A stretch of 39,680 bases of DNA from Bacillota bacterium (GCA_021811155.1 JAJZPO010000020.1:1-39680), one strand, 5' to 3'. Positions 26,498-35,173 are shown, counted from the stretch's first letter. The notes: a model not told the origin generated them from the sequence alone. Program-made: numbers and translations.

Positions 26498-27249
26498 CTC
26501 TCCCTACCCTTTTCACCCTGTAATTCCTGCCGGTGGTGCTGATACAATTCCAGGTTCAGGCTCTTGAACACCGGGAACTCGTTATATGCTTCCTGCCTCT
26601 TTGCGGCCGAAAGCTGCGCATAGAGAGGAGCCTCTCCTCTGGCCAAAAACCCGCTCAAATCATCCGTCACAGCGCAGGGGCCGATGATGTGTCCGCCGCA
26701 GTTGGTGGAATTAAGCACATAAAGACAGTTTTGCTGCGACTCTTGCCAGGCTCCGGCGAGGACCATGGCCTCATTGAAATCACTCTCCCTGATATACTGG
26801 CTGCTGACAACTATTTCCGCCCCAAGCAAGGCGGCAATGCGCAGCGCTTCCGGCTTGAAGATGTCGATGTCGACGCACAGGAACAATCTGGCAAAGGGCG
26901 TGTCAATGACCTTAATCTCCGGGCTTCTCTCTAAATCCCCAAACCACGCCGTGTTCAGGTGTGTCGCCTGTTGTTCACCGGCGACCCTTCCCTGGTTATC
27001 CAGGACGCACAGGCACAGATGATTATCCTTGATATATAGACCCGGTACCAGATAAACATTGTTTCTAACGGCGAATTCGGCAGCCTCCTGCATAAATTCG
27101 CTGTAGCTGCGGTTATTGATAACACTGAGGCCGTCCTGCGGGAACACCGCCAGCTGCACCCCAGGCTTAAGATCCGTTCTCTTCCCGGTCAGAGCCACAT
27201 TAACAGTTTCCACCTTGTCACACCCTGCTTCCCGCAAAGCCGTGCCCAA
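26494..27249 (-). CDS. Nitrilase-fold protein with degenerate catalytic triad
   Basis: A 251-aa protein resembling the nitrilase superfamily along its length (VFPQDGLS, QQATHLN, LFLCVDIDIFKPEALRIAALLGA). Only the cysteine remains (Cys125): the Glu is Gln38 and the Lys position is Ala95. The N-terminal helix normally found before the Glu is shortened. It is probably a non-catalytic partner or regulator of the next protein. The start is uncertain: the TTG at 27249 has GGAG ten bases upstream, and later GTG codons are alternatives. Confidence 0.75.
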   Translation of the reverse strand: MGTALREAGCDKVETVNVALTGKRTDLKPGVQLAVFPQDGLSVINNRSYSEFMQEAAEFAVRNNVYLVPGLYIKDNHLCLCVLDNQGRVAGEQQATHLNTAWFGDLERSPEIKVIDTPFARLFLCVDIDIFKPEALRIAALLGAEIVVSSQYIRESDFNEAMVLAGAWQESQQNCLYVLNSTNCGGHIIGPCAVTDDLSGFLARGEAPLYAQLSAAKRQEAYNEFPVFKSLNLELYQHHRQELQGEKGRER

Positions 27250-27278
27250 TTTTGCCCGGCTCCGTTTGATATTGTCGC

Positions 27279-28505
27279 CTAACGTGATCCTTTAATTTTG
27301 AAGACCAGCAAGCTGCCAATGACCAGATAGGCAATAACCAGAACATAAAGCAGGCTGTAGCCGTATGCCAGGTTGGTCTCGTGGTAAACGGCGAGCAGGT
27401 AGCCGCCGATTTTGGGGCCCAACACCTGGGGCAGGGTGGCCGAAACCGTCCACAGGCCCAAATCCTTGGCCGAACCCTCGGCATCCGGCAGGCAGTCGGT
27501 AACCAGGGCCCAGTGAACGCTGGTAAATCCCCCATACCCCAGTCCAAAAATGACCCCCATGACCAGAATGACCTGGAAGGAGGGCCGGAACAAAAGGGCA
27601 AAAGCCATGGTCGCCATAAACAGGGCGGAAAAAGAGGCGACCTTCTTCCTGCCGATCTTGTCGGATAAGACGCCGGCAACGACCGAAATCAGCGTGGCGC
27701 CGACGAGGACCACAGCACTGACCAGGGTGGTGTCCTGGGCAGGGTGAGTCGAGCCCATGATGTCTTCCAAATAGTACTGCTGGAAATTGAACAGGGTATA
27801 AAAACCGATCATGATAAAGAAAGAAGCAACCAGCAGCCAGATAAAGTCAGGGTGTTTTTTCGGGCTGACATAAAAAGTCTTCAGGAAAGTTGTCAGGTTG
27901 AACTTCTCCTGGTTGAAGTGCGGCTTCTCCTTGATCCCGAAGGCAGTGACAGCCATTGTTGCCAGAATAACAACCCCGATCAGTACGTTGATCAGTCCGT
28001 AGCGGTGCTGGTCGGCCAGGCTTCCTGACAAGACCACGGCGCTGATGGTGCCCAGGAAGGTCATAATGCCCAAAAAACTGGCCGCAATTCCCCTCTCTGC
28101 CGGCGTCACTGTATCAGGTATCAGGCCCTGGTACCCGGCGGTACTGATATTGACAAAAAGCTGCAGCAGCAAGAAACCTCCGGAATAGACAATTATGTTG
28201 CTGGTTGTACCCATGATGTAAAGAGGGATTGTGGTCAATAAGGCGCCAAGGACCATCATAGGTCTCCGCCTGCCGAAGGAAAGAGTGCTCCTGTCGCTCA
28301 AGGCGCCAAAGACCGGCTGGGAAATCATCGCCACCAAGGCCCCGACCGCAATCACGCTCCCCAAAACAGCCGACTTGGCATTGTTGCCGACAATGAATTG
28401 AACCTGAGACGGGATGACGATAGCCAGCATCGCCCCCCAGAGAAAATTGATGGCAAACCAGTAGGCGGAAAGTTTGAAGAAGAAAAAGAAAGAAGCTCTT
28501 TTCAC
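27279..28505 (-). CDS. MFS transporter
   Basis: An integral membrane protein of about 408 aa with twelve predicted helices. It has the major-facilitator loop signature GALSDRSTLSFGRRRPM between helices 2 and 3, and a repeat of it in GVLSDKIGRKK. The pattern around FGRRRP recalls sugar/glycoside carriers of the SLC45/GPH-like type; the substrate is not known. The ATG at 28511 touches the AGGGGG ribosome binding site, so the GTG at 28505 is the better start. A 329-base hairpin-rich gap lies upstream. Confidence 0.87.
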   Translation of the reverse strand: MKRASFFFFFKLSAYWFAINFLWGAMLAIVIPSQVQFIVGNNAKSAVLGSVIAVGALVAMISQPVFGALSDRSTLSFGRRRPMMVLGALLTTIPLYIMGTTSNIIVYSGGFLLLQLFVNISTAGYQGLIPDTVTPAERGIAASFLGIMTFLGTISAVVLSGSLADQHRYGLINVLIGVVILATMAVTAFGIKEKPHFNQEKFNLTTFLKTFYVSPKKHPDFIWLLVASFFIMIGFYTLFNFQQYYLEDIMGSTHPAQDTTLVSAVVLVGATLISVVAGVLSDKIGRKKVASFSALFMATMAFALLFRPSFQVILVMGVIFGLGYGGFTSVHWALVTDCLPDAEGSAKDLGLWTVSATLPQVLGPKIGGYLLAVYHETNLAYGYSLLYVLVIAYLVIGSLLVFKIKGSR

Positions 28506-28511
28506 TGCCAT

Positions 28512-28840
28512 CCCCCTAAATTTAGCCCTTAACGGGCATCTTTACAGTATTTCTCTACCAAGAAACGCGCGCTTCGTTTTTCCTTCATAGCCTGCGCGTT
28601 TCCCTGCCGAGGCGAGACATGCATGTTTAGTCTCAGCCTCTTTAGGACTAGGACCGCGCTAGCCCCGGCCCTTCTTTTGGGTTTGCGCGGTCCGTCGCAG
28701 CACCCCGTGTTCGATATGCTCGGCAAAAGTTGCCGAGTATATACTTTCTTGAGGTACAAGTCAGGCACAACTCCTTTGTGCCTGCAAAAAGATGTCCTTA
28801 CTGTGCACCCCACGTTTGCCGGCTTTACAGCCGGACCGCT
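28512..28840. other. Intergenic region with six consecutive perfect-stem hairpins
   Basis: No convincing gene. A 94-codon open frame on the minus strand has no family character and is made mostly of hairpin sequence. Six stems are present: GAAACGCGC/GCGCGTTTC (28562-28602), GAGGCGAGAC/GTCTC-A-GCCTC (28609-28640), GGACCGCGC/GCGCGGTCC (28651-28693), CTCGGCAA/TTGCCGAG (28719-28737), CAGGCACAA/TTGTGCCTG (28762-28784) and CCGGCT/AGCCGG (28819-28834). None has a proper T-tract. It may be a structured RNA, part of an mRNA leader for the MFS gene, or DNA hairpins for a protein. Confidence 0.65.
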
Positions 28841-30631
28841 TCACTGCCTTTCTTCAAATAAGGCCTGGTGCAGGGCAAAAGCCAGGTACCCGGCGCCCGT
28901 GGCAAAGCCAACTCCCGTTCTGGCTTCACCCGTATTCCTGTCAAAGCTTTCCGCCAGAAGGCCGTGGTCCATGCCGGCTTTTTTCAGCCATGCCAGGGCC
29001 TGTTGCCGCATCAGGGGGTTTAAGATGCTGCCGCACAACCCCAGCCCTGACGGGGTATTGGGGTAGTGGTCACAGGCCAGTTCCCTGATCTCGGCAGCGG
29101 CAAAGTAATAGTGATAGTTTGCCGAATAATAGTAATCCATGGTGTGCCTGAATACCGGATCCTCTTCCCCGACAAACCCGTAAAAACAGAGCAGGCCCAG
29201 ATTGCCGGGTGGATCATTGTACAACTGGTAATTTCCCTGCCCGTCGCCTGCCCAGATAAACATTTCTTTCCCTTGTACTTCCCGCGTGAGGTATTTATGG
29301 ATTCCCTGCTCGATTCCTTCGATTCTTCCCTGCAAGAATTTAACATTTTCCGTCTCCCCGCTGCGGGAAAAGACCTGCATTAGGTTCTTAAGCCCTCGCC
29401 AAAGGATGACATTGTCGATGGTGACCAGCGGATATTCCGCCGGGTCATCAGAAGGGAGCAAAAATGTACGATACAGCCCTGTTGCCGGATCGTATTCCTG
29501 TTCGATGCGCTCAAGCACCTTTTCCAGTTCCTGTAGAAGCGGTGCCGGGACGGGGTCGTCCTCCCATTCAGCCAAAAGGATAAAGTAACTGGCCGCTTCG
29601 TCCAGCTCGAACCCCGGGTACAAAACAGTGCCGTCAAGATAATGGGCATGGTCGCCGGCGTTTCTGGCGTGCAGCATGATCATTTCCTCCGCCAGCTTGC
29701 GGTGCAGCTTCCGGTCCACCAGCCTGATGGCAGGAAATGACCACAAAAAGCTGTCCCGCTCCCAAAAGGCCCCGGAAACGTAATAGCGCGGGCTGCGCGA
29801 GGTCAAAGCCAGGTACCTGTCGCTCTCCAGGTCTTTGGCTGCGGCAAAGAAATAATTGAAAAACAGATTTTCATTAAGAATCCTTTCCAGCAGTGGGTCG
29901 CCGCTGTATGAAATGGTTTTTTGGCTTAACCAGGCCTCAAACTCAGCGTAGATGCGCTGATAGCCCTTCCGCCTTAGGTGGATCAGGGTGGTGGAAGCGC
30001 CGTCCGGATCTGAATTTACGCTCACATAAAAACAGTTTCTGTTATTACAGGGTAATGTCAGATTGAGCAGCCGGCTTTTCCCGCTGTAGCTGAAAGCGAA
30101 GTCCGTCTCACCCCCAAAAGCCAGGGCAAAAGAAACCTGGGGAGAGACAATATCAACCACAGGGTTGCCCAGCCATTTGTCCGTCTTAACAGTCATCTCT
30201 GCCGCCACGCGATGGGAGTTAAAGCGCAGCAGGTTGACATGTTCGAGATTGCAGGCCAGCCTGATATCTATTGCTGCAGAACTAGCAAACTCGTAGACGA
30301 ACCCTTTCTCCTGCAAGTCGGCATAGATTCTCCCCGTAACCGTGGTGCCGTCTTCCAGGAAAAAGGACAGGCGGGGCAAGTAATAGTGTTCTTTAACCGT
30401 CTCTGTTTGTGTTATTGCCAGCTGTTTTCCTTCCCGGTAGAAGAAAGGCTGCAGCAGGTTATTCTCCCCCTCCAGTTCCACCAAAGCTTTGTTGGCCAGG
30501 GAGACAATGTTTGCGTTTCTGATTGAACCATCCTGGCAATCAATAACCGGTATGCCGATATAGTGGTTTCCCGCGTACAAAACCTTTTCGTTCTTTTCCA
30601 GTTCCTTAGGGCGCGTCAAAATCTTGTTCAT
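28841..30631 (-). CDS. Six-hairpin glycosidase-like protein
   Basis: A 596-aa cytoplasmic protein (no signal peptide). The N-terminal third is beta-rich. The remainder resembles the (alpha/alpha)6 barrel of six-hairpin glycosidases, with SGAFWERDSFLWSFPAIR, LDGTVLYPGFELDEAASYFI and ATGLYRTFLLPSDDPAEYP. These acids could be catalytic. The exact GH family is not clear to me. ATG at 30631 follows CGGAGG; an earlier in-frame start at 30655 lacks support. Between an amino-acid-type permease and an MFS carrier, it may process an imported or intracellular glycoside. Confidence 0.7.
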   Translation of the reverse strand: MNKILTRPKELEKNEKVLYAGNHYIGIPVIDCQDGSIRNANIVSLANKALVELEGENNLLQPFFYREGKQLAITQTETVKEHYYLPRLSFFLEDGTTVTGRIYADLQEKGFVYEFASSAAIDIRLACNLEHVNLLRFNSHRVAAEMTVKTDKWLGNPVVDIVSPQVSFALAFGGETDFAFSYSGKSRLLNLTLPCNNRNCFYVSVNSDPDGASTTLIHLRRKGYQRIYAEFEAWLSQKTISYSGDPLLERILNENLFFNYFFAAAKDLESDRYLALTSRSPRYYVSGAFWERDSFLWSFPAIRLVDRKLHRKLAEEMIMLHARNAGDHAHYLDGTVLYPGFELDEAASYFILLAEWEDDPVPAPLLQELEKVLERIEQEYDPATGLYRTFLLPSDDPAEYPLVTIDNVILWRGLKNLMQVFSRSGETENVKFLQGRIEGIEQGIHKYLTREVQGKEMFIWAGDGQGNYQLYNDPPGNLGLLCFYGFVGEEDPVFRHTMDYYYSANYHYYFAAAEIRELACDHYPNTPSGLGLCGSILNPLMRQQALAWLKKAGMDHGLLAESFDRNTGEARTGVGFATGAGYLAFALHQALFEERQ

Positions 30632-30725
30632 GTCTAGCCTCCGGTAGTGCTGCAATTTTAGTAAACATTCTTTCCTTCGCCTTAATTACCTGCTCTTAAC
30701 GGGATTTTTTAGTTTAATCCTTAAC

Positions 30726-32012
30726 TTACCTGGCAAGCCTTGGAACTATGAACACACTGTAGGCCAGGGCCAGGATCAGCCCGCCCGCCAGCAGGATGAC
30801 TACCGCAGGCGGTGTTGGCGGCAGGAGCATCAGGACTGTGAGAGCGCCGAAGACCAACGCGGTAAACCCCGGCGCCAGGACATTTTTCCAGCCGCGCAGT
30901 TTCAGGACAGCCAGGGAAACAAGGGTATAGATGATGCACTCCACAGAAGCCGCCAGAAAGATCGGGGTCTTAAAGCTCCCCGTGCCGATGACAAAAAGGG
31001 TGAGCAGGAGCTGCAGCAGGAAAATGAACATCAGCGAGGACCAGGGGGTAAAGAAGCGCAGGTGAACTTTCGCCAGAAAACCCGGCAGCACGCCCTCCCG
31101 GGCCATAGCGTACATCAAACGGGACGTACCCATGATTCCCGCATTAAAAGCCGTGAAAGTGGCGATGACACTAATCACTCCCATGATCATAATTCCCGCC
31201 TTGCCCGCCAACAGCCGGGCAAATTCCATGTGGGGAGTGGTGGAATTGAGCAGGGAAGCGGTATCCACGTGTTTGACCACGGCCGTGCCGAACAGGGAAT
31301 AGGCAATGCCCAGGGTAACAATGGCCAGGGTCATAGCTTTGCCCAGGGAATTCACGTCTTCCGCTTCTTCCGCCAGGGGTGTAATCCACTCAAACCCGAT
31401 AAACAGGTAAATGGCGTAGGCCACCGCTTGGGTAAACATCAGTCCGTCAACCCGGGCAGACTGGGAAACGGCGTGTGACGATGGTTGAAACAGGGCGTAA
31501 ACCGACAAGCTCACCAACAGGACCAACAAAGTAAATGTCAACAATTCCTGAACTTTTCCCGCCACACTGACTCCAACCAGATTAATACCCAAAAATGTGA
31601 GCAGCACCAAAAAAATCCATGCTTCCAAGGGAAATGAGGCAAGAAGAGTCAGGTTGAAGGTCTTAAAGATTATGCGGAGTACACTGGCAAAGACATACGC
31701 TTCCGCCGCCCCGGCCGCTACCGCCAGGATGATGTACATCAGGGAAACCGTATTGCTCGCTCTTTCGCCGAAGGCGTTTCTCACATACACCTGCACACCT
31801 CCGGCATTGGGAAACCTGCGCGCCAGCTCTGAAAAGTTGCGGGCGGCCATGATGCAGACAAAGGCGGCCAATAGGATAGCCGCCCAGATATACCTGTCGC
31901 CTGCTGTATGCCCCACTTGCACCACAGCGGCATATACGCTGGACGCCAGCCCCAGGCCGATGCTGGTGGCTGCCAGCGTCCTCAGTCTTAACACCTTCTG
32001 CAGGGTTGACAT
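30726..32012 (-). CDS. Amino acid/amine permease (APC superfamily)
   Basis: A membrane protein of 428 aa with about twelve hydrophobic segments. Helix 1 has the unwound GLGLASSVYA region, followed by ARNFSELARRFPNAGGVQVYVRNAFG, a hallmark of APC carriers, and FIGFEWITPLAEEAEDV in the sixth-helix region. The substrate is probably an amino acid, amine or related compound. It starts 5 bases after the SCP2 gene stop, so it belongs to the TetR-linked operon. Confidence 0.9.
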   Translation of the reverse strand: MSTLQKVLRLRTLAATSIGLGLASSVYAAVVQVGHTAGDRYIWAAILLAAFVCIMAARNFSELARRFPNAGGVQVYVRNAFGERASNTVSLMYIILAVAAGAAEAYVFASVLRIIFKTFNLTLLASFPLEAWIFLVLLTFLGINLVGVSVAGKVQELLTFTLLVLLVSLSVYALFQPSSHAVSQSARVDGLMFTQAVAYAIYLFIGFEWITPLAEEAEDVNSLGKAMTLAIVTLGIAYSLFGTAVVKHVDTASLLNSTTPHMEFARLLAGKAGIMIMGVISVIATFTAFNAGIMGTSRLMYAMAREGVLPGFLAKVHLRFFTPWSSLMFIFLLQLLLTLFVIGTGSFKTPIFLAASVECIIYTLVSLAVLKLRGWKNVLAPGFTALVFGALTVLMLLPPTPPAVVILLAGGLILALAYSVFIVPRLAR

Positions 32013-32016
32013 TGTA

Positions 32017-32370
32017 TCAACTCCATAAATACTGAATTATGGCATCCACCTTCATCTCATCTTTGGGAGAACCGACGAACTTCACATTACCCTTGGCATA
32101 CTCTTTGGCCGGGTTCAATTTGCCGGTAAAGATGCCAATGATGACATCGGCGGGTGCGATGATGCTGATATCTTTCTTGCCGCTTTCACCTGGGACGAGT
32201 TCCTTGATTGCATCGTCTGCCACCACTACCGTACTGGCAAGTTCGAGGTCGGTAACCGAGATGAAAATATGCCTGTCCCAGTCCCTGACCATTTTTTTGA
32301 CCAATTTGTTGGCATTGAAACGCTGGACAAACTGCTCCAGGGCCATGAACAAGTCTTCCGCAGTAGCCAT
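32017..32370 (-). CDS. SCP2 sterol-binding-domain protein
   Basis: A stand-alone SCP2-like domain of 117 aa, a fold with a hydrophobic tunnel that binds lipids, sterols or acyl chains. The end pattern APADVIIGIFTGKLNPAKEY, then GNVKFVGSPKDEMKVDAII, is the usual SCP2 C-terminal half. The frame opens at 32394, but the ATG at 32370 follows AAGGAGAG with good spacing. A second, diverged SCP2-like domain is fused to the radical enzyme further down the cluster. Confidence 0.87.
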   Translation of the reverse strand: MATAEDLFMALEQFVQRFNANKLVKKMVRDWDRHIFISVTDLELASTVVVADDAIKELVPGESGKKDISIIAPADVIIGIFTGKLNPAKEYAKGNVKFVGSPKDEMKVDAIIQYLWS

Positions 32371-32405
32371 ATATCCACTCTCCTTTTTCTTCATCCCTGC
32401 CTGAG

Positions 32406-33521
32406 CTATTCTGCTCCGAGTTCTTCGATCTCGATGTTTCTTTTAGCCAGTTCAGCGAAAAACACCTCCGGCTCCAGGCATCCTTCAGGCGCGTAAACCC
32501 CGGGAGGAACAGTAATCTTGCCCTCGGCCAGGAGCAGGGCTGCCACCGCGGGCGGAATCCCGGTTAACCGGTCCATGCTGTCGACGGCGCAATAACTCTT
32601 GCTCACAGGCTTGCCGTCTTTCTTGCCGCTCACATCAACCCTGATACCCGAGAGGGGCGGAGCTGCCTTGTCGCCGAGATTGCTCAGGGCCGGCAGAAAG
32701 GTTTGCATCATATCCGCCAGAGCATCGAGTTTTTGCTGGCTGTTGAGCATGTCCATGGCAATCATGCTTTTGGTCAGTTGATTCAGTTCTTTTGGCACCA
32801 GGTAGCCCCTGAGGGCAACATTCTTTAACCCGTCCACAAACCTGGGGAAAGTGACCGGCTCCGGATGGCCGCAATAGTATGCCGGTACGGTGCCAAAGGG
32901 TTCCGGGAATCTGACTGCTTTTACACCGCTTAAAGCAGGCACATCGACCCAGCGGGAATTCTCGAACATAGGCGTGTTGCGGGTAACGGCATGGAAAACG
33001 TGTTTGATTACGGCAAGCCCCTCGCTGTCGGAGGCGCTCCCCACCCAGGTCATCTCCACGTCTTCGGCTGCATCCATCTGCTTCACGCCGTGCAGAGCCA
33101 AGAGGTTGCTTATTCCCGGGGTCCAGCCTATGCCGATTAAGAGACCGACATTTTTTCTCCTGGCCAGTCCGTCCAGGGAGAGGAGAGCAACAGTGGCATC
33201 ATCGTCATCACAGATGTCTATGTAATTCACACCTGCTTCTATGGCCGTGCTGGCGATGCTGAAAGCGTATTTGTAAAAAGGCCCGATGCAGTTTACCGTT
33301 GCGAACGCGCCGGCAAGCGCTTCCAGGAGGGATTCCCGCAAATTAGCGTCGACAAATTTCACCGCAATGTCCCCACCTAGTTCCTGGGCCAGTTTCTGGG
33401 CCCGGTCCACCCTGAAATCCGCCACGGTTACCTGGACCTGGCCGCTTTTGTGCAGCTCCCTTACCACCCGGCCGCCCATATCACCGGCTCCGCCGAGCAC
33501 CACGATGTTTTTCTTGTCCAC
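32406..33521 (-). CDS. Saccharopine dehydrogenase-like NAD(P)-dependent oxidoreductase
   Basis: A 371-aa protein of the saccharopine dehydrogenase-like superfamily. The N-terminal Rossmann motif is IVVLGGAGDMGGRVVREL, then VADFRVDRAQKLAQ, and ATVNCIGPFYKY follows. The middle has GIGWTPGISNLLALHG. The reaction is unknown; relatives act on lysine- and polyamine-type conjugates, or reduce lipid intermediates. It starts at GTG behind AAAGGAGG and is the first gene after the promoter and operator facing the TetR gene. Confidence 0.87.
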   Translation of the reverse strand: MDKKNIVVLGGAGDMGGRVVRELHKSGQVQVTVADFRVDRAQKLAQELGGDIAVKFVDANLRESLLEALAGAFATVNCIGPFYKYAFSIASTAIEAGVNYIDICDDDDATVALLSLDGLARRKNVGLLIGIGWTPGISNLLALHGVKQMDAAEDVEMTWVGSASDSEGLAVIKHVFHAVTRNTPMFENSRWVDVPALSGVKAVRFPEPFGTVPAYYCGHPEPVTFPRFVDGLKNVALRGYLVPKELNQLTKSMIAMDMLNSQQKLDALADMMQTFLPALSNLGDKAAPPLSGIRVDVSGKKDGKPVSKSYCAVDSMDRLTGIPPAVAALLLAEGKITVPPGVYAPEGCLEPEVFFAELAKRNIEIEELGAE

Positions 33522-33573
33522 ACTTTTTCCTCCTTTACATTTTAAGTAAAATCTGTTAGACTCTAATCGTTCG

Positions 33574-33591
33574 GTCGGTCGGCCGACCGAC
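33574..33591. promoter_or_regulatory. Probable TetR operator (18-bp perfect palindrome)
   Basis: GTCGGTCGG followed by its exact complement CCGACCGAC. It lies in the divergent region between the oxidoreductase and TetR genes, just downstream of the predicted transcription start of the oxidoreductase. Repeated CGGT/ACCG half-sites are typical of TetR-family operators. Confidence 0.75.
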
Positions 33592-33602
33592 TCTTTAAAG
33601 CA

Positions 33603-33631
33603 ATCATATATCGACTTTTCTCTTCAGTCAA
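33603..33631 (-). promoter_or_regulatory. Promoter of the oxidoreductase-SCP2-permease operon
   Basis: On the minus strand, TTGACT (33631-33626), a 17-bp spacer, then TATGAT (33608-33603). Each box is 5 of 6 to consensus. The predicted start (about 33596) is 5 bases before the palindrome, so a bound repressor would block transcription. Confidence 0.75.
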
Positions 33632-33729
33632 TATCTAAAGTTCAGAATACTCAGATTTTTTTAAATCCGTTGCTATTTGTTCCCGGACTGGGAGAATAAT
33701 TAACGGTTACAGGCATAGGGGGAATAGTT

Positions 33730-34281
33730 TTGCAGGAGAACAAGAAAAAAATCCTTGAAAGCTCGATCAGGATTTTTTCCGAAAAAGGGATACACCAAGC
33801 CACCCTTGCAGATATAGCCGCGTCTGCCGGGATAAGCAAGGGCACCCTATTCTACTATTACAAGTCTAAGGACGACCTGCTTTACGATATTCTTGAGATC
33901 AGCACCAATGAAATCACCGCGCTGATCGCCAACGTAATTCAGGCAAGCAACGGCCAGGTGAGCAAGGAGACGTTCCTGCTGGTTTTCAACAGCTTGCTCA
34001 AATATGACTTCCTGATGAAGATAAATTACTATATAGTGGAACAAGCCTTGCTTGAAAATGAAATGTTTAAGGATAAATTCAGGCTCAAATATCAGAATTG
34101 GCGGGACGACATTGCCACGCTGATCGACAAGCTGAAGCTGGAACTAAACGTGGCCAAAAGAGACGCAAGAGCCGCCATTATGCTGGCGGCTATAGACGGG
34201 CTCTCTTTACAGTACCTGCTGGACCCTGCTGCCTGGGACATGGATGCTGTCTGCCGCGAATTGGCGGAGATGTTTGCTTAA
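33730..34281 (+). CDS. TetR/AcrR family transcriptional regulator
   Basis: A 183-aa regulator. The N-terminal helix-turn-helix is IRIFSEKGIHQATLADIAA, then SAGISKGTLFYYYKSKDDLL, the classical TetR signature. The C-terminal ligand-binding part is variable and ends in a helical segment with WRDDIATLIDKLK. It starts at TTG behind AGGGGGAA. It is divergent from the oxidoreductase operon, with an 18-bp palindrome between them, so it probably represses that operon and perhaps itself. Its own promoter is not clear. It converges on the M23 peptidase gene with only a few bases between. Confidence 0.92.
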   Translation: MQENKKKILESSIRIFSEKGIHQATLADIAASAGISKGTLFYYYKSKDDLLYDILEISTNEITALIANVIQASNGQVSKETFLLVFNSLLKYDFLMKINYYIVEQALLENEMFKDKFRLKYQNWRDDIATLIDKLKLELNVAKRDARAAIMLAAIDGLSLQYLLDPAAWDMDAVCRELAEMFA

Positions 34282-34285
34282 TCAG

Positions 34286-35173
34286 TTACCTTGCTTCTGC
34301 CTGATTCTCAGTCAAAAAATTCAAAGGGTTGGTGCTTTGTCCGAACAGGGTCGCCCCCCAGTGGACATGAACCCCGGTACTCCTGCCGGTGCTGCCGGCC
34401 AGGGCAATAACTTCGCCCCGCTTGACTGTTTGGCCCAACTGGGCTTCAAGCTTTGAATTGTGGCCGTAAAAGGTCTGAATCCCGTAACCGTGGTCTATGG
34501 TTATTTTTAGGCCGTACCCGGCGTCCCAGCCCGCAAAAACCACTACCCCGCCCCCAGGAGCGTAAACGTGATTGCCTAAATCAGCTTCAATATCAATCCC
34601 ATCATGAAATTCCGTGCCACCGCCGGTGGGATTGGAACGTTCACCGTAAGCTGAGCTGATTTTACCGGTTTTGGGCAGCATGGCAGGCCGGTGACCCAGA
34701 TAATCGACATACTGTTCCGCCGGTTGAAGCAGTGCATCTAACGTCTCTCTCTGCTGGTCCGCCTCTTTGGCAAGATCGGGAAAAATTGCGCCTTGGGGGA
34801 CGATGCCCAGACCACGGCTGGGTTCGTTGCGATCAATGTTCAGGATGCAGCTGATCTTTCCCGCCAGGGAGTTAATTGCAGCCAACTTCTCCCGTACCTC
34901 TGCCGCTTCCCGGTCCAAGGCAGATAATTTAGCCTTCTGTTCTTCATTTTGGGCCTCCAAAGCCTGTAACTTGACAAGTTTATCGGTTTGCTCAGCCAGT
35001 TCCTGGTTGAGGCGGACGTATCTGACTGTGAGGACGCCCAGCAATACCAGCAAGAGACCCAATACCCCCAGGACACGAAGCACATTGGCATGGCTGATTT
35101 TGACCGAACGCATTCTTGACCCTCGGCGTGGCACCAACAGCAGGCTGAAGGAAAAGTCTCTCTTTTTCTCCAA
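34286..35173 (-). CDS. M23-family (LytM) peptidase, membrane-anchored
   Basis: A cell-wall endopeptidase-like protein of 295 aa. A basic N-terminus is followed by one transmembrane helix (about residues 30-50), then a coiled coil (about 55-105), then a C-terminal LytM domain. Metal ligands are visible in TEFHDGIDIEA (His and Asp) and GVHVHWGATL (HxH), so it should be active. The frame extends to a TTG at 35227 without a ribosome binding site; the TTG at 35173 follows GGGGGGGCGGAG and is preferred. The substrate is peptidoglycan cross-bridges by family. Confidence 0.88.
   Translation of the reverse strand: MEKKRDFSFSLLLVPRRGSRMRSVKISHANVLRVLGVLGLLLVLLGVLTVRYVRLNQELAEQTDKLVKLQALEAQNEEQKAKLSALDREAAEVREKLAAINSLAGKISCILNIDRNEPSRGLGIVPQGAIFPDLAKEADQQRETLDALLQPAEQYVDYLGHRPAMLPKTGKISSAYGERSNPTGGGTEFHDGIDIEADLGNHVYAPGGGVVVFAGWDAGYGLKITIDHGYGIQTFYGHNSKLEAQLGQTVKRGEVIALAGSTGRSTGVHVHWGATLFGQSTNPLNFLTENQAEAR

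Noticed and set aside
28529-28813. 94-codon open frame on the minus strand between the MFS and glycosidase genes
   Set aside because: Composition is made of hairpin arms, there is no family pattern and no ribosome binding site of note. Treated as hairpin-rich noncoding sequence.
33670-33700. Plus-strand promoter for the TetR gene (TTGCTA ... AATAAT)
   Set aside because: Spacer would be 18-19 bases with a poor -10; not convincing enough to list as a feature.
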